Below the pieces are notes generated by a model. The model saw nothing but the letters and a program-made list of their open reading frames with translations. It did not search any database and had not been told where the DNA came from. From contig JAFKEN010000007.1 in assembly GCA_017308515.1 (NCBI GenBank), forward strand, positions 230,937 to 294,936: 64,000 nucleotides of DNA, given 5' to 3'. Position 1 is the first letter of the stretch. Every line of letters begins with the position of its first letter. The position numbers and the translations under genes were made by a program. Below, in pieces: positions 53,711 through 64,000 of the stretch. Origin of the DNA: Actinomycetales bacterium (GTDB lineage Bacteria > Actinomycetota > Actinomycetes > Actinomycetales > Microbacteriaceae).

Positions 53711-54361
53711 ATGGCGACGGGCCTTCTGGAGCGGTCGCGCGGCCTAGACTCGACCGCGATGACCGACGACTCGTCGGGTGACCTGCGCGATCTGTTCGCC
53801 GAGCAGGCGCTCCCGTTCATGGACCAGCTCTACGCCGCGGCGATGCGGATGACCCGCAACCCGGCCGATGCGGGCGACCTCGTGCAGGAGACCTACGCGA
53901 AGGCCTTCGCCGCGTTCGCGGGCTTCGAGCAGGGCACGAATCTCAAGGCGTGGCTGTACCGGATCCTCACGAACACCTACATCAACAGCTACCGCAAGGC
54001 GCAGCGCGAGCCCTACCAGAACGCGATCGACGACCTCGAGGACTGGCAGCTCGGCGACGCCGAGTCGCTCACCCAGGGCCGCTCGGCCCGCTCGGCGGAG
54101 GCGGAGGCGATCGACCACCTCCCCGACAGCGACGTCAAGGAGGCGCTGCAGTCGATCCCCGAGGACTTCCGGCTCGCGGTGTACCTCGCCGACGTCGAGG
54201 GCTTCGCCTACCAGGAGATCGCCGACATCATGAAGACCCCGGTCGGCACCGTCATGAGCCGGCTGCACCGGGGCCGCCGGCTGCTGCGCGAGAAGCTCGC
54301 CGACTACGCGGCGCAGCGCGGCATCACCGTTCCCGAACCCTCGACGAGGAGGGCCCGATGA
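53711..54361 (+). CDS. ECF sigma factor, SigR/SigH type
   Basis: 216 residues (200 from the second start). Region 2: [54 protein letters not shown] in outline, with the DLVQETY core. Region 4: [32 protein letters not shown]. Paired with an RsrA-like anti-sigma factor, so it directs the disulfide-stress regulon. The ATG at 53711 has GGAAGGAG 6 nt upstream; a second in-frame ATG at 53759 lies 8 nt behind a TAGACT -10. Two isoforms are therefore likely. Confidence 0.92.
   Translation: MATGLLERSRGLDSTAMTDDSSGDLRDLFAEQALPFMDQLYAAAMRMTRNPADAGDLVQETYAKAFAAFAGFEQGTNLKAWLYRILTNTYINSYRKAQREPYQNAIDDLEDWQLGDAESLTQGRSARSAEAEAIDHLPDSDVKEALQSIPEDFRLAVYLADVEGFAYQEIADIMKTPVGTVMSRLHRGRRLLREKLADYAAQRGITVPEPSTRRAR
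53745..53750 (+). promoter_or_regulatory. -10 element for a short sigma isoform
   Basis: TAGACT lies 8 nt before an in-frame ATG at 53759, 48 bp inside the longer sigma-factor gene. The arrangement would give a leaderless transcript for an isoform lacking the first 16 residues. Confidence 0.5.
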
Positions 54362-54594
54362 CCGACTGCGGCTGCGACAAGGCGAAGGCCGAGCTCGAGG
54401 AGTACCTGCACCGCGAGCTGAGCGACGAGGACTTCCGCGACGTCGCTGAGCATCTCGCGAACTGCGGCGACTGCTCCGCCGAGCACCTCGTGGGCATGAC
54501 CCTGACGCTCAAGGTGCAGCGCGCCTGCCAGGAGGTCGCGCCCGACGAGGTGCGCCAGGCCGTGCTGCGGGAGCTCGAGCGCCGCGAGGCCTGA
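54358..54594 (+). CDS. Zinc-binding anti-sigma factor, RsrA-like
   Basis: 78 residues. The redox-sensing ZAS motif H-x3-C-x2-C is present as HLANCGDC near residue 38, with further Cys in TDCGCDKAK at the start and later QRACQEV. Under oxidising stress a disulfide would expel zinc and release the sigma factor. The ATG overlaps the sigma stop (ATGA), so the two are made together. It ends 76 bp before the convergent kgd stop. Confidence 0.92.
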   Translation: MTDCGCDKAKAELEEYLHRELSDEDFRDVAEHLANCGDCSAEHLVGMTLTLKVQRACQEVAPDEVRQAVLRELERREA

Positions 54595-54641
54595 GCGGTC
54601 GCGCGCCCGCCCGGCCCTCGAGTGCGGATTCGCCCCTCGGC

Positions 54642-54665
54642 GGCCGCGGCCCGGAGGCCGCGGCC
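54642..54665. terminator. Candidate bidirectional terminator
   Basis: A perfect 10-bp stem, GGCCGCGGCC on both arms, with loop CGGA, lies between the convergent anti-sigma and kgd genes. No T tract is present on either side, so its efficiency is uncertain. Confidence 0.5.
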
Positions 54666-54670
54666 ACCAC

Positions 54671-58492
<3,822 letters not shown>

Positions 58493-58645
58493 CACGACGG
58501 GTCGCCCACTCTCACTGTTCGCTGCGTTGGTGCGCACGCGTCGGCGCGCGCGGCCCCGATTCTATTCGTCGTGTCCGGGAATCTCCGGAGCTTCGGGGGG
58601 TTCCGGCCCCGAATTCGCGGGATTCTTCGCCCTACGCTTGCGCTC

Positions 58646-60100
58646 ATGCGATTCCTCGCCGAGCGTCCGGCCCATGACCTCACCTACTCGGACGTCTTCC
58701 TCGTGCCGAGCCGGTCGGCGGTGCGCAGCCGGCTGGAGGTCGACCTCGCCCCGACCGACGGCACCGGGGCGAGCATCCCGATCGTGTCGGCGAACATGAA
58801 CTCCGTCACCGGGCCGCGCCTCGCGGCGACGCTCGCCCGCCGCGGCGGTCTCGGGGTGCTGCCGCAGGATCTCCCGGTCGACGAGCTCGCCGCCGCGGTG
58901 CGCGGCGTGAAGGCGCAGCCCGTGCTGTGGGATGCGCCGCTCGAGCTGCCCGAGTCCGCGACGGCGTCGGAGGCGCTCGCCCTGCTGCCGCCGGCCGAGG
59001 GCTACGGCATCCTGCTGCGCGACGCGTCGGGCGCCGAGGCCGGCTTCCTGCCCGCGCCGCGGCTCGCGCACGCGCTGCCCGACGCGCGCCTGGGCGATCT
59101 CGTGCACCTCGAGACCCCCTCGCTGGATGCCGACGAGCTCGACCGCGCGGCGGCCGGCCCGGCGCGCGCCGCCTTCGACCGGATCGCGAGAGGGGGGCAC
59201 GAGCTCGCGCTCGTGCGCCGGGGGCCGGAGCTGCTGGGCACCGTCAGCCGCCGCGGCGCGCTGCGCGGGACGCTGTACCGACCCGCCCTCGACGACGCCG
59301 GCCGCCTGCGGGTGGGCGCCGCGCTCGGCATCAACCGCGACGTGGCCGCGCACGCGCGCGAACTCGCGGCGGCCGGCGTGGACGTGCTCGTCATGGACAC
59401 CGCCCACGGTCACCAGGAGGGCATGCTGCGCGCGCTGGAGACGGTCGCCGGGCTCGGCCTCGGGATCCCGCTCGTCGCCGGCAACGTCGTCACCGCCGAC
59501 GGCGTGCGCGATCTCGTCGCCGCGGGCGCGGGCATCGTCAAGGTCGGCGTCGGGCCGGGCGCCATGTGCACGACGCGCATGATGACCGCGGTCGGCCGCC
59601 CGCAGTTCGGGGCGGTCCTCGAGACCGCCGAGACCGCGAGCGGCCTCGGGGCCCACGTGTGGGCCGACGGCGGGGTGCGCTACCCGCGCGACGTCGCGCT
59701 CGCGCTCGCGGCGGGCGCGGCCTCGGTGATGATCGGCTCCTGGTTCGCAGGGACGATCGAGGCGCCCGGCCGGCTCGAGACCGACGCGCAGGGGCGGGTG
59801 TTCAAGCAGAGCTGGGGGATGGCCTCCACCAAGGCGGTGCACGCCCGGTTCGCGGGGCTCGACGCCTACGAGCTCGCCCGCAAGGAGCTGTTCGCCGAGG
59901 GCATCTCGAGCTCCGCGATCTACCTCGACCCGCTGCGCCCCTCGCTCGAGGACCTCCTCGACATGATCACCGCGGGCGTGCGCTCCTCGTTCACCTACGC
60001 GGGCGCCGCCGACCTCGCCGCGTTCCACGAGCGCGCCGTCGTCGGGGTGCAGAGCGCGGCCGGCTACGAGGAGGGCAAGGCGCTGCCGGTCTCCTGGTGA
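58646..60100 (+). CDS. guaB1: GuaB1-type IMP dehydrogenase-related protein (probable GMP reductase)
   Basis: 484 residues, IMPDH/GMP-reductase barrel. Start motif LTYSDVFLVPSRS, nucleotide segment DTAHGHQEG, the catalytic loop GVGPGAMCTTRMMTAVG with the active Cys near residue 310, and WADGGVRYPRDVALAL. A short insert near 90-200 replaces the usual CBS pair. In mycobacteria the GuaB1 group acts as a GMP reductase, so salvage of GMP to IMP is likely. Leaderless: TACGCT (58633-58638) lies 7 nt before the ATG. Confidence 0.9.
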   Translation: MRFLAERPAHDLTYSDVFLVPSRSAVRSRLEVDLAPTDGTGASIPIVSANMNSVTGPRLAATLARRGGLGVLPQDLPVDELAAAVRGVKAQPVLWDAPLELPESATASEALALLPPAEGYGILLRDASGAEAGFLPAPRLAHALPDARLGDLVHLETPSLDADELDRAAAGPARAAFDRIARGGHELALVRRGPELLGTVSRRGALRGTLYRPALDDAGRLRVGAALGINRDVAAHARELAAAGVDVLVMDTAHGHQEGMLRALETVAGLGLGIPLVAGNVVTADGVRDLVAAGAGIVKVGVGPGAMCTTRMMTAVGRPQFGAVLETAETASGLGAHVWADGGVRYPRDVALALAAGAASVMIGSWFAGTIEAPGRLETDAQGRVFKQSWGMASTKAVHARFAGLDAYELARKELFAEGISSSAIYLDPLRPSLEDLLDMITAGVRSSFTYAGAADLAAFHERAVVGVQSAAGYEEGKALPVSW

Positions 60101-60120
60101 GGCCGCCTAGGCTGGCCGGC

Positions 60121-60693
60121 ATGCCGGATCTGCACCTCACGGGCGACGCCGAGGCCGACGCACTGCTGTCGCGCGATCCGTTCGCCCTGCTGCTGGGCAT
60201 GCTGCTCGACCAGCAGGTGCCGATGGAGACCGCCTTCGCCGGCCCGGCGAAGCTCCAACGGCGCCTCGGCGGGCTCGACCCCGCCGCGATCGCGGCGCTC
60301 GAGCCCGATGGTCTGGTCGCCGCGATGAAGGAGTCGCCGGCCGTCCACCGGTTCCCGGGGTCGATGGCGGGGCGCGTGCAGGCCGTCGCGGCCGCGGTGG
60401 CCGAGCAGTGGGGCGGTGACGCCGCCGCGATCTGGACGCGGGGCGCGCCCGACGGCGCCGAGATCCTGGCTCGCTTGAGGGCGCTCCCCGGTTTCGGGGA
60501 GCAGAAGGCGAAGATCTTCCTCGCCGTGCTCGGCAAGCGCCTGGGCGTCGACGCTCTCGGTTGGGTGACCGCCTCGGCCCCCTATGGCGAGCCGGGAACC
60601 GAGATGTCGGTTGCCGATATCGTGGATGCCGAGTCGCTCGCGCGCGTGCGTGCGGCCAAGAAGGCGGCCAAAGCGGCCGCGAAGGGGAAGTAG
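60121..60693 (+). CDS. HhH-GPD-type base excision repair protein
   Basis: 190 residues. LLGMLLDQQVPMETAFAGP near residue 20 and the helix-hairpin-helix LRALPGFGEQKAKIFLAVLGKRL near 120-142 match a small HhH-GPD DNA glycosylase-like family of actinobacteria. The catalytic Asp of true glycosylases after the hairpin is not evident, so activity is uncertain. Lys/Ala-rich C-terminal tail may bind DNA. Leaderless: TAGGCT (60108-60113) lies 7 nt before the ATG. Confidence 0.85.
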   Translation: MPDLHLTGDAEADALLSRDPFALLLGMLLDQQVPMETAFAGPAKLQRRLGGLDPAAIAALEPDGLVAAMKESPAVHRFPGSMAGRVQAVAAAVAEQWGGDAAAIWTRGAPDGAEILARLRALPGFGEQKAKIFLAVLGKRLGVDALGWVTASAPYGEPGTEMSVADIVDAESLARVRAAKKAAKAAAKGK

Positions 60694-60758
60694 TTGGGCG
60701 ACCCTCCGTCTGCGCACCATCCCCGCCCGCTCGGGGACCACCGGATCGAGCACGCGCC

Positions 60759-62075
60759 GTGAGCGACGGGGTGCTGCTGATCATCGGCGTGGTGCTCACC
60801 CTCGGCACCGGCCTGTTCGTGGCGAGCGAGTTCTCGCTCGTCAACCTCGACCGCGCGGATCTCGAGGTGCGCCAGTCCCGCGGCGAGACGATGCTCGGGG
60901 CGCCGATCCGCGCCCTGCGGCGCACCGCGACGCACCTGTCGAGCGCGCAGCTCGGCATCACGCTGACGACCCTGCTGGCCGGGTTCACCCTCGAACCGGC
61001 GCTCAGCTCCTACCTCGCACCGCTGCTCGAGGCGATCGGGTTGCGCGGCGCCGCCGAGTCGACGGTCGCGAGCGTGCTCGCGGTCGCCGTGGCGACCTTC
61101 TTCTCGATGATCATCGGCGAGCTGGTGCCGAAGAACTTCGCGCTCGCGCTGCCGCGCGCCGTCGCCAAGCTCGTCGCGCCGTTCCAGCTCGGCTTCACCG
61201 CGGTGTTCCGGCCCTTCGTGTGGGTGCTCAACGAGTCGGCGAACCTGCTGCTGCGCGCCGTCGGCATCGAGCCGAAGGAGGAGCTGAGCTCCGCGCGCAC
61301 CGCGGAGGAGCTGCGCAGCCTGCTGCGCCGCTCGGCGAGCGAGGGCACCCTCGAGAGCGACACCGCGTCGCTGCTCGCGCGCACCCTCGCCTTCTCCGAC
61401 CTCACCGCCGCCGACGCGATGACGCCGCGTCCGCGGGTGGCGAGCATCGAGCGCGACGAGCCGGTGACGGCGGTGATCGAGCGCGCGCGGGAGACCGGGT
61501 TCTCGCGGTTCCCGGTGATCCACGAGGATCTCGACGACGTCGTGGGCCTCGTGCACCTCAAGCACGCGGTCGCGGTGCCGCGCGAGCGCCGCGCCGAGGT
61601 GCCGGTCTCGGCGCTCGCCGAGGAGGCGCTGCGGGTGCCGGAGACGATCCGGCTCGACTCGCTGCTCGACCAGCTGCGCGGCCGGGGTTTCCAGATGGCG
61701 ATCGTCGTCGACGAGTACGGCGGCACGGCGGGCGTCGCGACCCTCGAGGATCTCGTGGAGGAGCTCGTGGGCGAGGTCGCCGACGAACACGACCGCTCGC
61801 GCGCCGACGTGGTGCGCGGTCGCGACTGGCTGACCTTCCCGGGCGCGCTGCGCCCCGACGAGCTGCTCGAGCGCGCGGGCGTCGAGGTGCCCGAGGAGGG
61901 CCCCTACGAGACGGTCGCGGGCTTCGTGATGAGCGAGCTCGGGCACCTGCCCCGGGTGGGCGACGAGGTCGAGGTGGAGGCGGGCACGCTGCGGGTGCAG
62001 CGCATGGACGGCCGCCGCATCGACCGGCTGCGGTTCACCCCCCGGCCGCCCGAGACCGAGGAGGCGGGCTCGTGA
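60759..62075 (+). CDS. CNNM/CBS transporter (hemolysin C family), first copy
   Basis: 438 residues. The CNNM membrane domain has four helices in residues 1-165 (FVASEFSLVNLDRADLE, AQLGITLTTLLAGF, IGELVPKNFALALP). Two CBS repeats follow (DAMTPRPRVASI, RFPVIHEDLDDVVGLVHLK), then a CorC/HlyC domain (VVDEYGGTAGVATLEDLVEELVGEV). Family members move Mg2+ or Co2+ out of cells. The GTG start is followed directly by hydrophobic residues. It overlaps the second copy by 4 bp. Confidence 0.9.
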   Translation: MSDGVLLIIGVVLTLGTGLFVASEFSLVNLDRADLEVRQSRGETMLGAPIRALRRTATHLSSAQLGITLTTLLAGFTLEPALSSYLAPLLEAIGLRGAAESTVASVLAVAVATFFSMIIGELVPKNFALALPRAVAKLVAPFQLGFTAVFRPFVWVLNESANLLLRAVGIEPKEELSSARTAEELRSLLRRSASEGTLESDTASLLARTLAFSDLTAADAMTPRPRVASIERDEPVTAVIERARETGFSRFPVIHEDLDDVVGLVHLKHAVAVPRERRAEVPVSALAEEALRVPETIRLDSLLDQLRGRGFQMAIVVDEYGGTAGVATLEDLVEELVGEVADEHDRSRADVVRGRDWLTFPGALRPDELLERAGVEVPEEGPYETVAGFVMSELGHLPRVGDEVEVEAGTLRVQRMDGRRIDRLRFTPRPPETEEAGS

Positions 62076-63109
62076 ACGACTGGGCGGGCCTCGCGTGGCT
62101 GGCGGTGCTCCTGCTGCTCAACGCCTTCTTCGTCGCGGCGGAGTTCGCCGTCATCTCGGCGCGCCGCTCGCAGATCGAGCCGCGCGCGGAGGCCGGCTCG
62201 CGCTGGGCGAAGACGGCGATCTGGGCGATGGAGCACGCGACCGCGATGCTGGCGGTCGCGCAGCTGGGGATCACGGCGTGCTCGCTGCTGATCCTCAACG
62301 TGTCGGAGCCGGCGATCCACCATCTCCTGGAGGCGCCGCTCGCGCTCACCGGCTGGTCGGAGGAGGTCATCGGCGGCGTCGCCTTCGCGATCGCGCTCGT
62401 GCTCGTGTCGTTCCTGCACGTGGTGCTGGGCGAGATGGTGCCCAAGAACATCTCGTTCTCGATGCCCGACCGGGCGGTGCTCGTGCTCGCGACGCCGCTC
62501 GTCGGCATCGCGACGGTGCTGCGCCCGATCATCTGGCTGCTCAACGCGATCGCGAACGGTGCGCTGCGGCTGTTCCGGGTGGAGCCCAAGAACGAGGCGG
62601 CGAGCGCGTTCACCTTCGACGAGGTGGCGACGATCGTGGCCACCTCGACGCGCGAGGGCGTGCTGACCGATTCGACGGGCGCGCTCAGCAACGCGTTCGA
62701 GTTCACGTCGAAGACGGTGGGCGACATCGCGATCGCGCTGGATCAGATCGTCACGCTGCCCGAGGAGGTCACGCCCGCCGAGGTCGAGCGCGCCGTCGCG
62801 CAGCGCGGGTTCAGCCGCTACGTGCTCGTGGATGCGCAGGGCGAGCCCGCCGGCTACGTGCACCTCAAGGACGTCATCGGCGTCCCCGAGGCGGAGCTGG
62901 ACGAGCCGGTTCCGCCGAAGCGCATCCGCCAGATGGTGTCGCTCGCGCGCGGCATGGAGCTGGAGGATGCGCTCAGCACGATGCGCCGCTCGGGCCTTCA
63001 CCTCGCGCGGGTCTTCGACGAGCACGGTGCGACGACCGGGGTGCTCTTCCTGGAGGACATCATCGAGGAGCTGGTGGGCGAGGTTCAGGACGCGACCCGA
63101 CGGCGCTGA
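62072..63109 (+). CDS. CNNM/CBS transporter (hemolysin C family), second copy
   Basis: 345 residues: CNNM membrane domain (FFVAAEFAVISARRSQIEP, VAQLGITACSLLI, GEMVPKNISFSMP) and a CBS pair (RYVLVDAQGEPAGYVHLKDV, VFDEHGATTGVLFLEDIIEELVGEV). It stops before the C-terminal CorC/HlyC domain that the first copy has. GTG start overlaps the first copy (GTGA), as in the paired arrangement of many actinobacteria; the two may form a heteromer. Confidence 0.9.
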   Translation: MNDWAGLAWLAVLLLLNAFFVAAEFAVISARRSQIEPRAEAGSRWAKTAIWAMEHATAMLAVAQLGITACSLLILNVSEPAIHHLLEAPLALTGWSEEVIGGVAFAIALVLVSFLHVVLGEMVPKNISFSMPDRAVLVLATPLVGIATVLRPIIWLLNAIANGALRLFRVEPKNEAASAFTFDEVATIVATSTREGVLTDSTGALSNAFEFTSKTVGDIAIALDQIVTLPEEVTPAEVERAVAQRGFSRYVLVDAQGEPAGYVHLKDVIGVPEAELDEPVPPKRIRQMVSLARGMELEDALSTMRRSGLHLARVFDEHGATTGVLFLEDIIEELVGEVQDATRRR

Positions 63110-63129
63110 ACGCGCCCTCGGGTCGCGTC
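63089..63129 (+). terminator. Hairpin at the 3' end of the CNNM operon
   Basis: A 12-bp perfect stem (GACGCGACCCGA at 63089-63100, its complement at 63118-63129) with a 17-nt loop spans the stop codon. A second perfect 10-bp hairpin follows at 63131-63154 (GCGAGGCCGC, loop CACA). No U tract, but two strong GC hairpins in a row at an operon end suggest termination or mRNA protection. Confidence 0.6.
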
Positions 63130-63333
63130 AGCGAGGCCGCCACAGCGGCCTCGCGTCTGAACCTCGGCGTGAGCAGTGCGGAGTCTGAGGTGCGGCAGGG
63201 GCGTCGCGAGCCGGCCGCCGATGTGGCCTCGCGTCTGAACCTCGGCGTGAGCACTGCGGTGTCTGAGGTGCGGCACAGGCGTCGCGAGCCGGCCGCCACA
63301 GCGGCCTCGCGTCTGAACCTCGGCGTGAGCACG
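63122..63333. repeat. Tandem repeat, period 78 bp, about 2.7 copies
   Basis: Copies begin at about 63122, 63200 and 63278. The best-conserved core, GCCTCGCGTCTGAACCTCGG and the following GCGTGAGCA, starts at 63148, 63226 and 63304, exactly 78 bp apart. Copies two and three are nearly identical; the first is diverged at its left end, where it also makes a hairpin. It fills the gap between the CNNM operon and nnrD. Confidence 0.85.
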
Positions 63334-63352
63334 ACGGCGTACCGTGGACCCC

Positions 63353-64000
63353 GTGCCGACCCCGTTCGCCCTCGCCGACGCCGCGGCGCTGATCGCCGTG
63401 CCGGGCCCCGACGACGACAAGTACTCCCGCGGGGTGCTGGGTCTCGTGACGGGCTCGCCGCGCTATCCGGGCGCGGCGGTGCTCGGGGTGGAGGCCGCCT
63501 GGCGCACCGGCGTCGGGATGGTGCGCTACCTGGGCGCGGCGGAGCCCTCGACGCTCGTGCTGCAGCGCCGCCCCGAGACCGTGCTCGCCGCGGGCCGCGT
63601 GCAGGCGTGGGTGCTCGGCTCGGGGCAGGACGACGCGCTCGAGCCGGAGACCCGGGCGCAGCTCGACGGCGCCCTCGCCGACGAGGTGCCGACGGTGCTC
63701 GACGGCGGTGCGCTCGAGCGGGTCGGCGACGCCCGCGGACCGGTGCTGCTGACCCCGCACGCGGGCGAGCTGGCGCGCGTGCTCGGGGTCGAGGTCGACG
63801 AGGTGCGGGGCGACCGCGAGGGCGCGCTCGCCGAGGCGGTCCGCCGCACCGGCGCGGTGGTGCTGCTCAAGGGGCACGCGACCCTCGTGGCGGGGCCGGG
63901 GGTGGATCCCCTGGTGGTGCGCGAGGCGCCGCCGTGGCTCGCGGTCGCGGGCGCGGGCGATGTGCTCGCGGGGGTGCTCGGCGCCCTGCTCGCGACGGAC
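63353..64000 (+). CDS. nnrD: ADP-dependent NAD(P)H-hydrate dehydratase (3' end outside window)
   Basis: The frame is open to the window edge (216 codons seen). The product repairs damaged NADH/NADPH hydrates. Motifs: RGVLGLVTGSPRYPGAAVLG near residue 27, VLGSGQDD near 85, VLLTPHAGELARVLGV near 125, LLKGHATLVAGP near 165, and the catalytic VAGAGDVLAGVLGALLA near 198. The GTG at 63353 is chosen because TACCGT (63340-63345) lies 7 nt upstream; GTG at 63344 is in frame but less likely. The N-terminal epimerase domain (NnrE) is absent. Confidence 0.9.
   Translation, partial: MPTPFALADAAALIAVPGPDDDKYSRGVLGLVTGSPRYPGAAVLGVEAAWRTGVGMVRYLGAAEPSTLVLQRRPETVLAAGRVQAWVLGSGQDDALEPETRAQLDGALADEVPTVLDGGALERVGDARGPVLLTPHAGELARVLGVEVDEVRGDREGALAEAVRRTGAVVLLKGHATLVAGPGVDPLVVREAPPWLAVAGAGDVLAGVLGALLATD

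Noticed and set aside
63122..63333. CRISPR array
   Set aside because: The 78-bp units are contiguous tandem copies with no variable spacers, and no cas genes are near.

Overview
The window is high-GC, densely packed actinobacterial chromosome. It most resembles the family Microbacteriaceae. Supporting signs are the hybrid 2-oxoglutarate enzyme Kgd, a GuaB1-type enzyme, an RsrA-like zinc anti-sigma factor beside an ECF sigma factor, DUF3039, a Tad pilus locus, prfB-ftsE-ftsX-smpB synteny and a tmRNA tag ending ALAA. Many genes start with GTG, and many starts lie 6-8 nt behind a TANNNT -10 element, which suggests leaderless transcripts. The family is inferred; no 16S gene is present.

Layout. 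1-15.4 kb: housekeeping genes. These are the end of a membrane permease, DUF3039, pncB, a murL-murD2 pair for an alternative D-Glu route into peptidoglycan, rph, rdgB, a metal block (CDF exporter, MntR-type regulator, MntH), DedA, an acyl-CoA ligase, tRNA-Leu(UAG), an MFS transporter and a Tat-exported phosphoesterase. 15.5-19.8 kb: a visibly AT-richer island with three co-directional, coupled genes: a toroid/nucleoside-phosphorylase-like fusion, a Gfo/Idh/MocA oxidoreductase and a Nudix hydrolase. I recognise no known system here. 19.8-33.6 kb: a Tad pilus locus split in two. tadA-tadB-tadC lie at 19.8-23.0 kb and the pilin/TadE/TadF/TadG-like genes at 32.1-33.6 kb. About 9 kb sits between them: a toxin-antitoxin pair, a LacI-controlled galactofuranose-type ABC operon with two ATPase genes, and a small membrane protein gene.

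33.7-43.4 kb: J-domain protein, prfB, a DUF151 nuclease-like gene, ftsE (long disordered tail), ftsX, a TetR/DUF4386 pair with two palindromic operators, smpB, a divergent set of membrane genes sharing one symmetric promoter, a SIMPL protein and ssrA (tmRNA). 43.5-54.6 kb: a deazaflavin-type nitroreductase, a DEDDh exonuclease overlapping an unrecognised protein with a nucleotidyltransferase-like motif, a glycosyltransferase, a frameshifted GH92 mannosidase, a septum-formation-type lipoprotein, hisN-rsgA-aroA, and a SigR/SigH-type sigma factor with its anti-sigma factor. 54.6-64 kb: kgd, guaB1, a HhH-GPD protein, two CNNM/CBS transporters, a 78-bp tandem repeat and the start of nnrD, which runs off the window.

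The best candidates for something undescribed are the island cassette (15.8-19.5 kb) and the exonuclease/putative nucleotidyltransferase pair (44.0-46.0 kb). The sigma-factor start region also looks built to make two protein isoforms, as known for SigR of Streptomyces.
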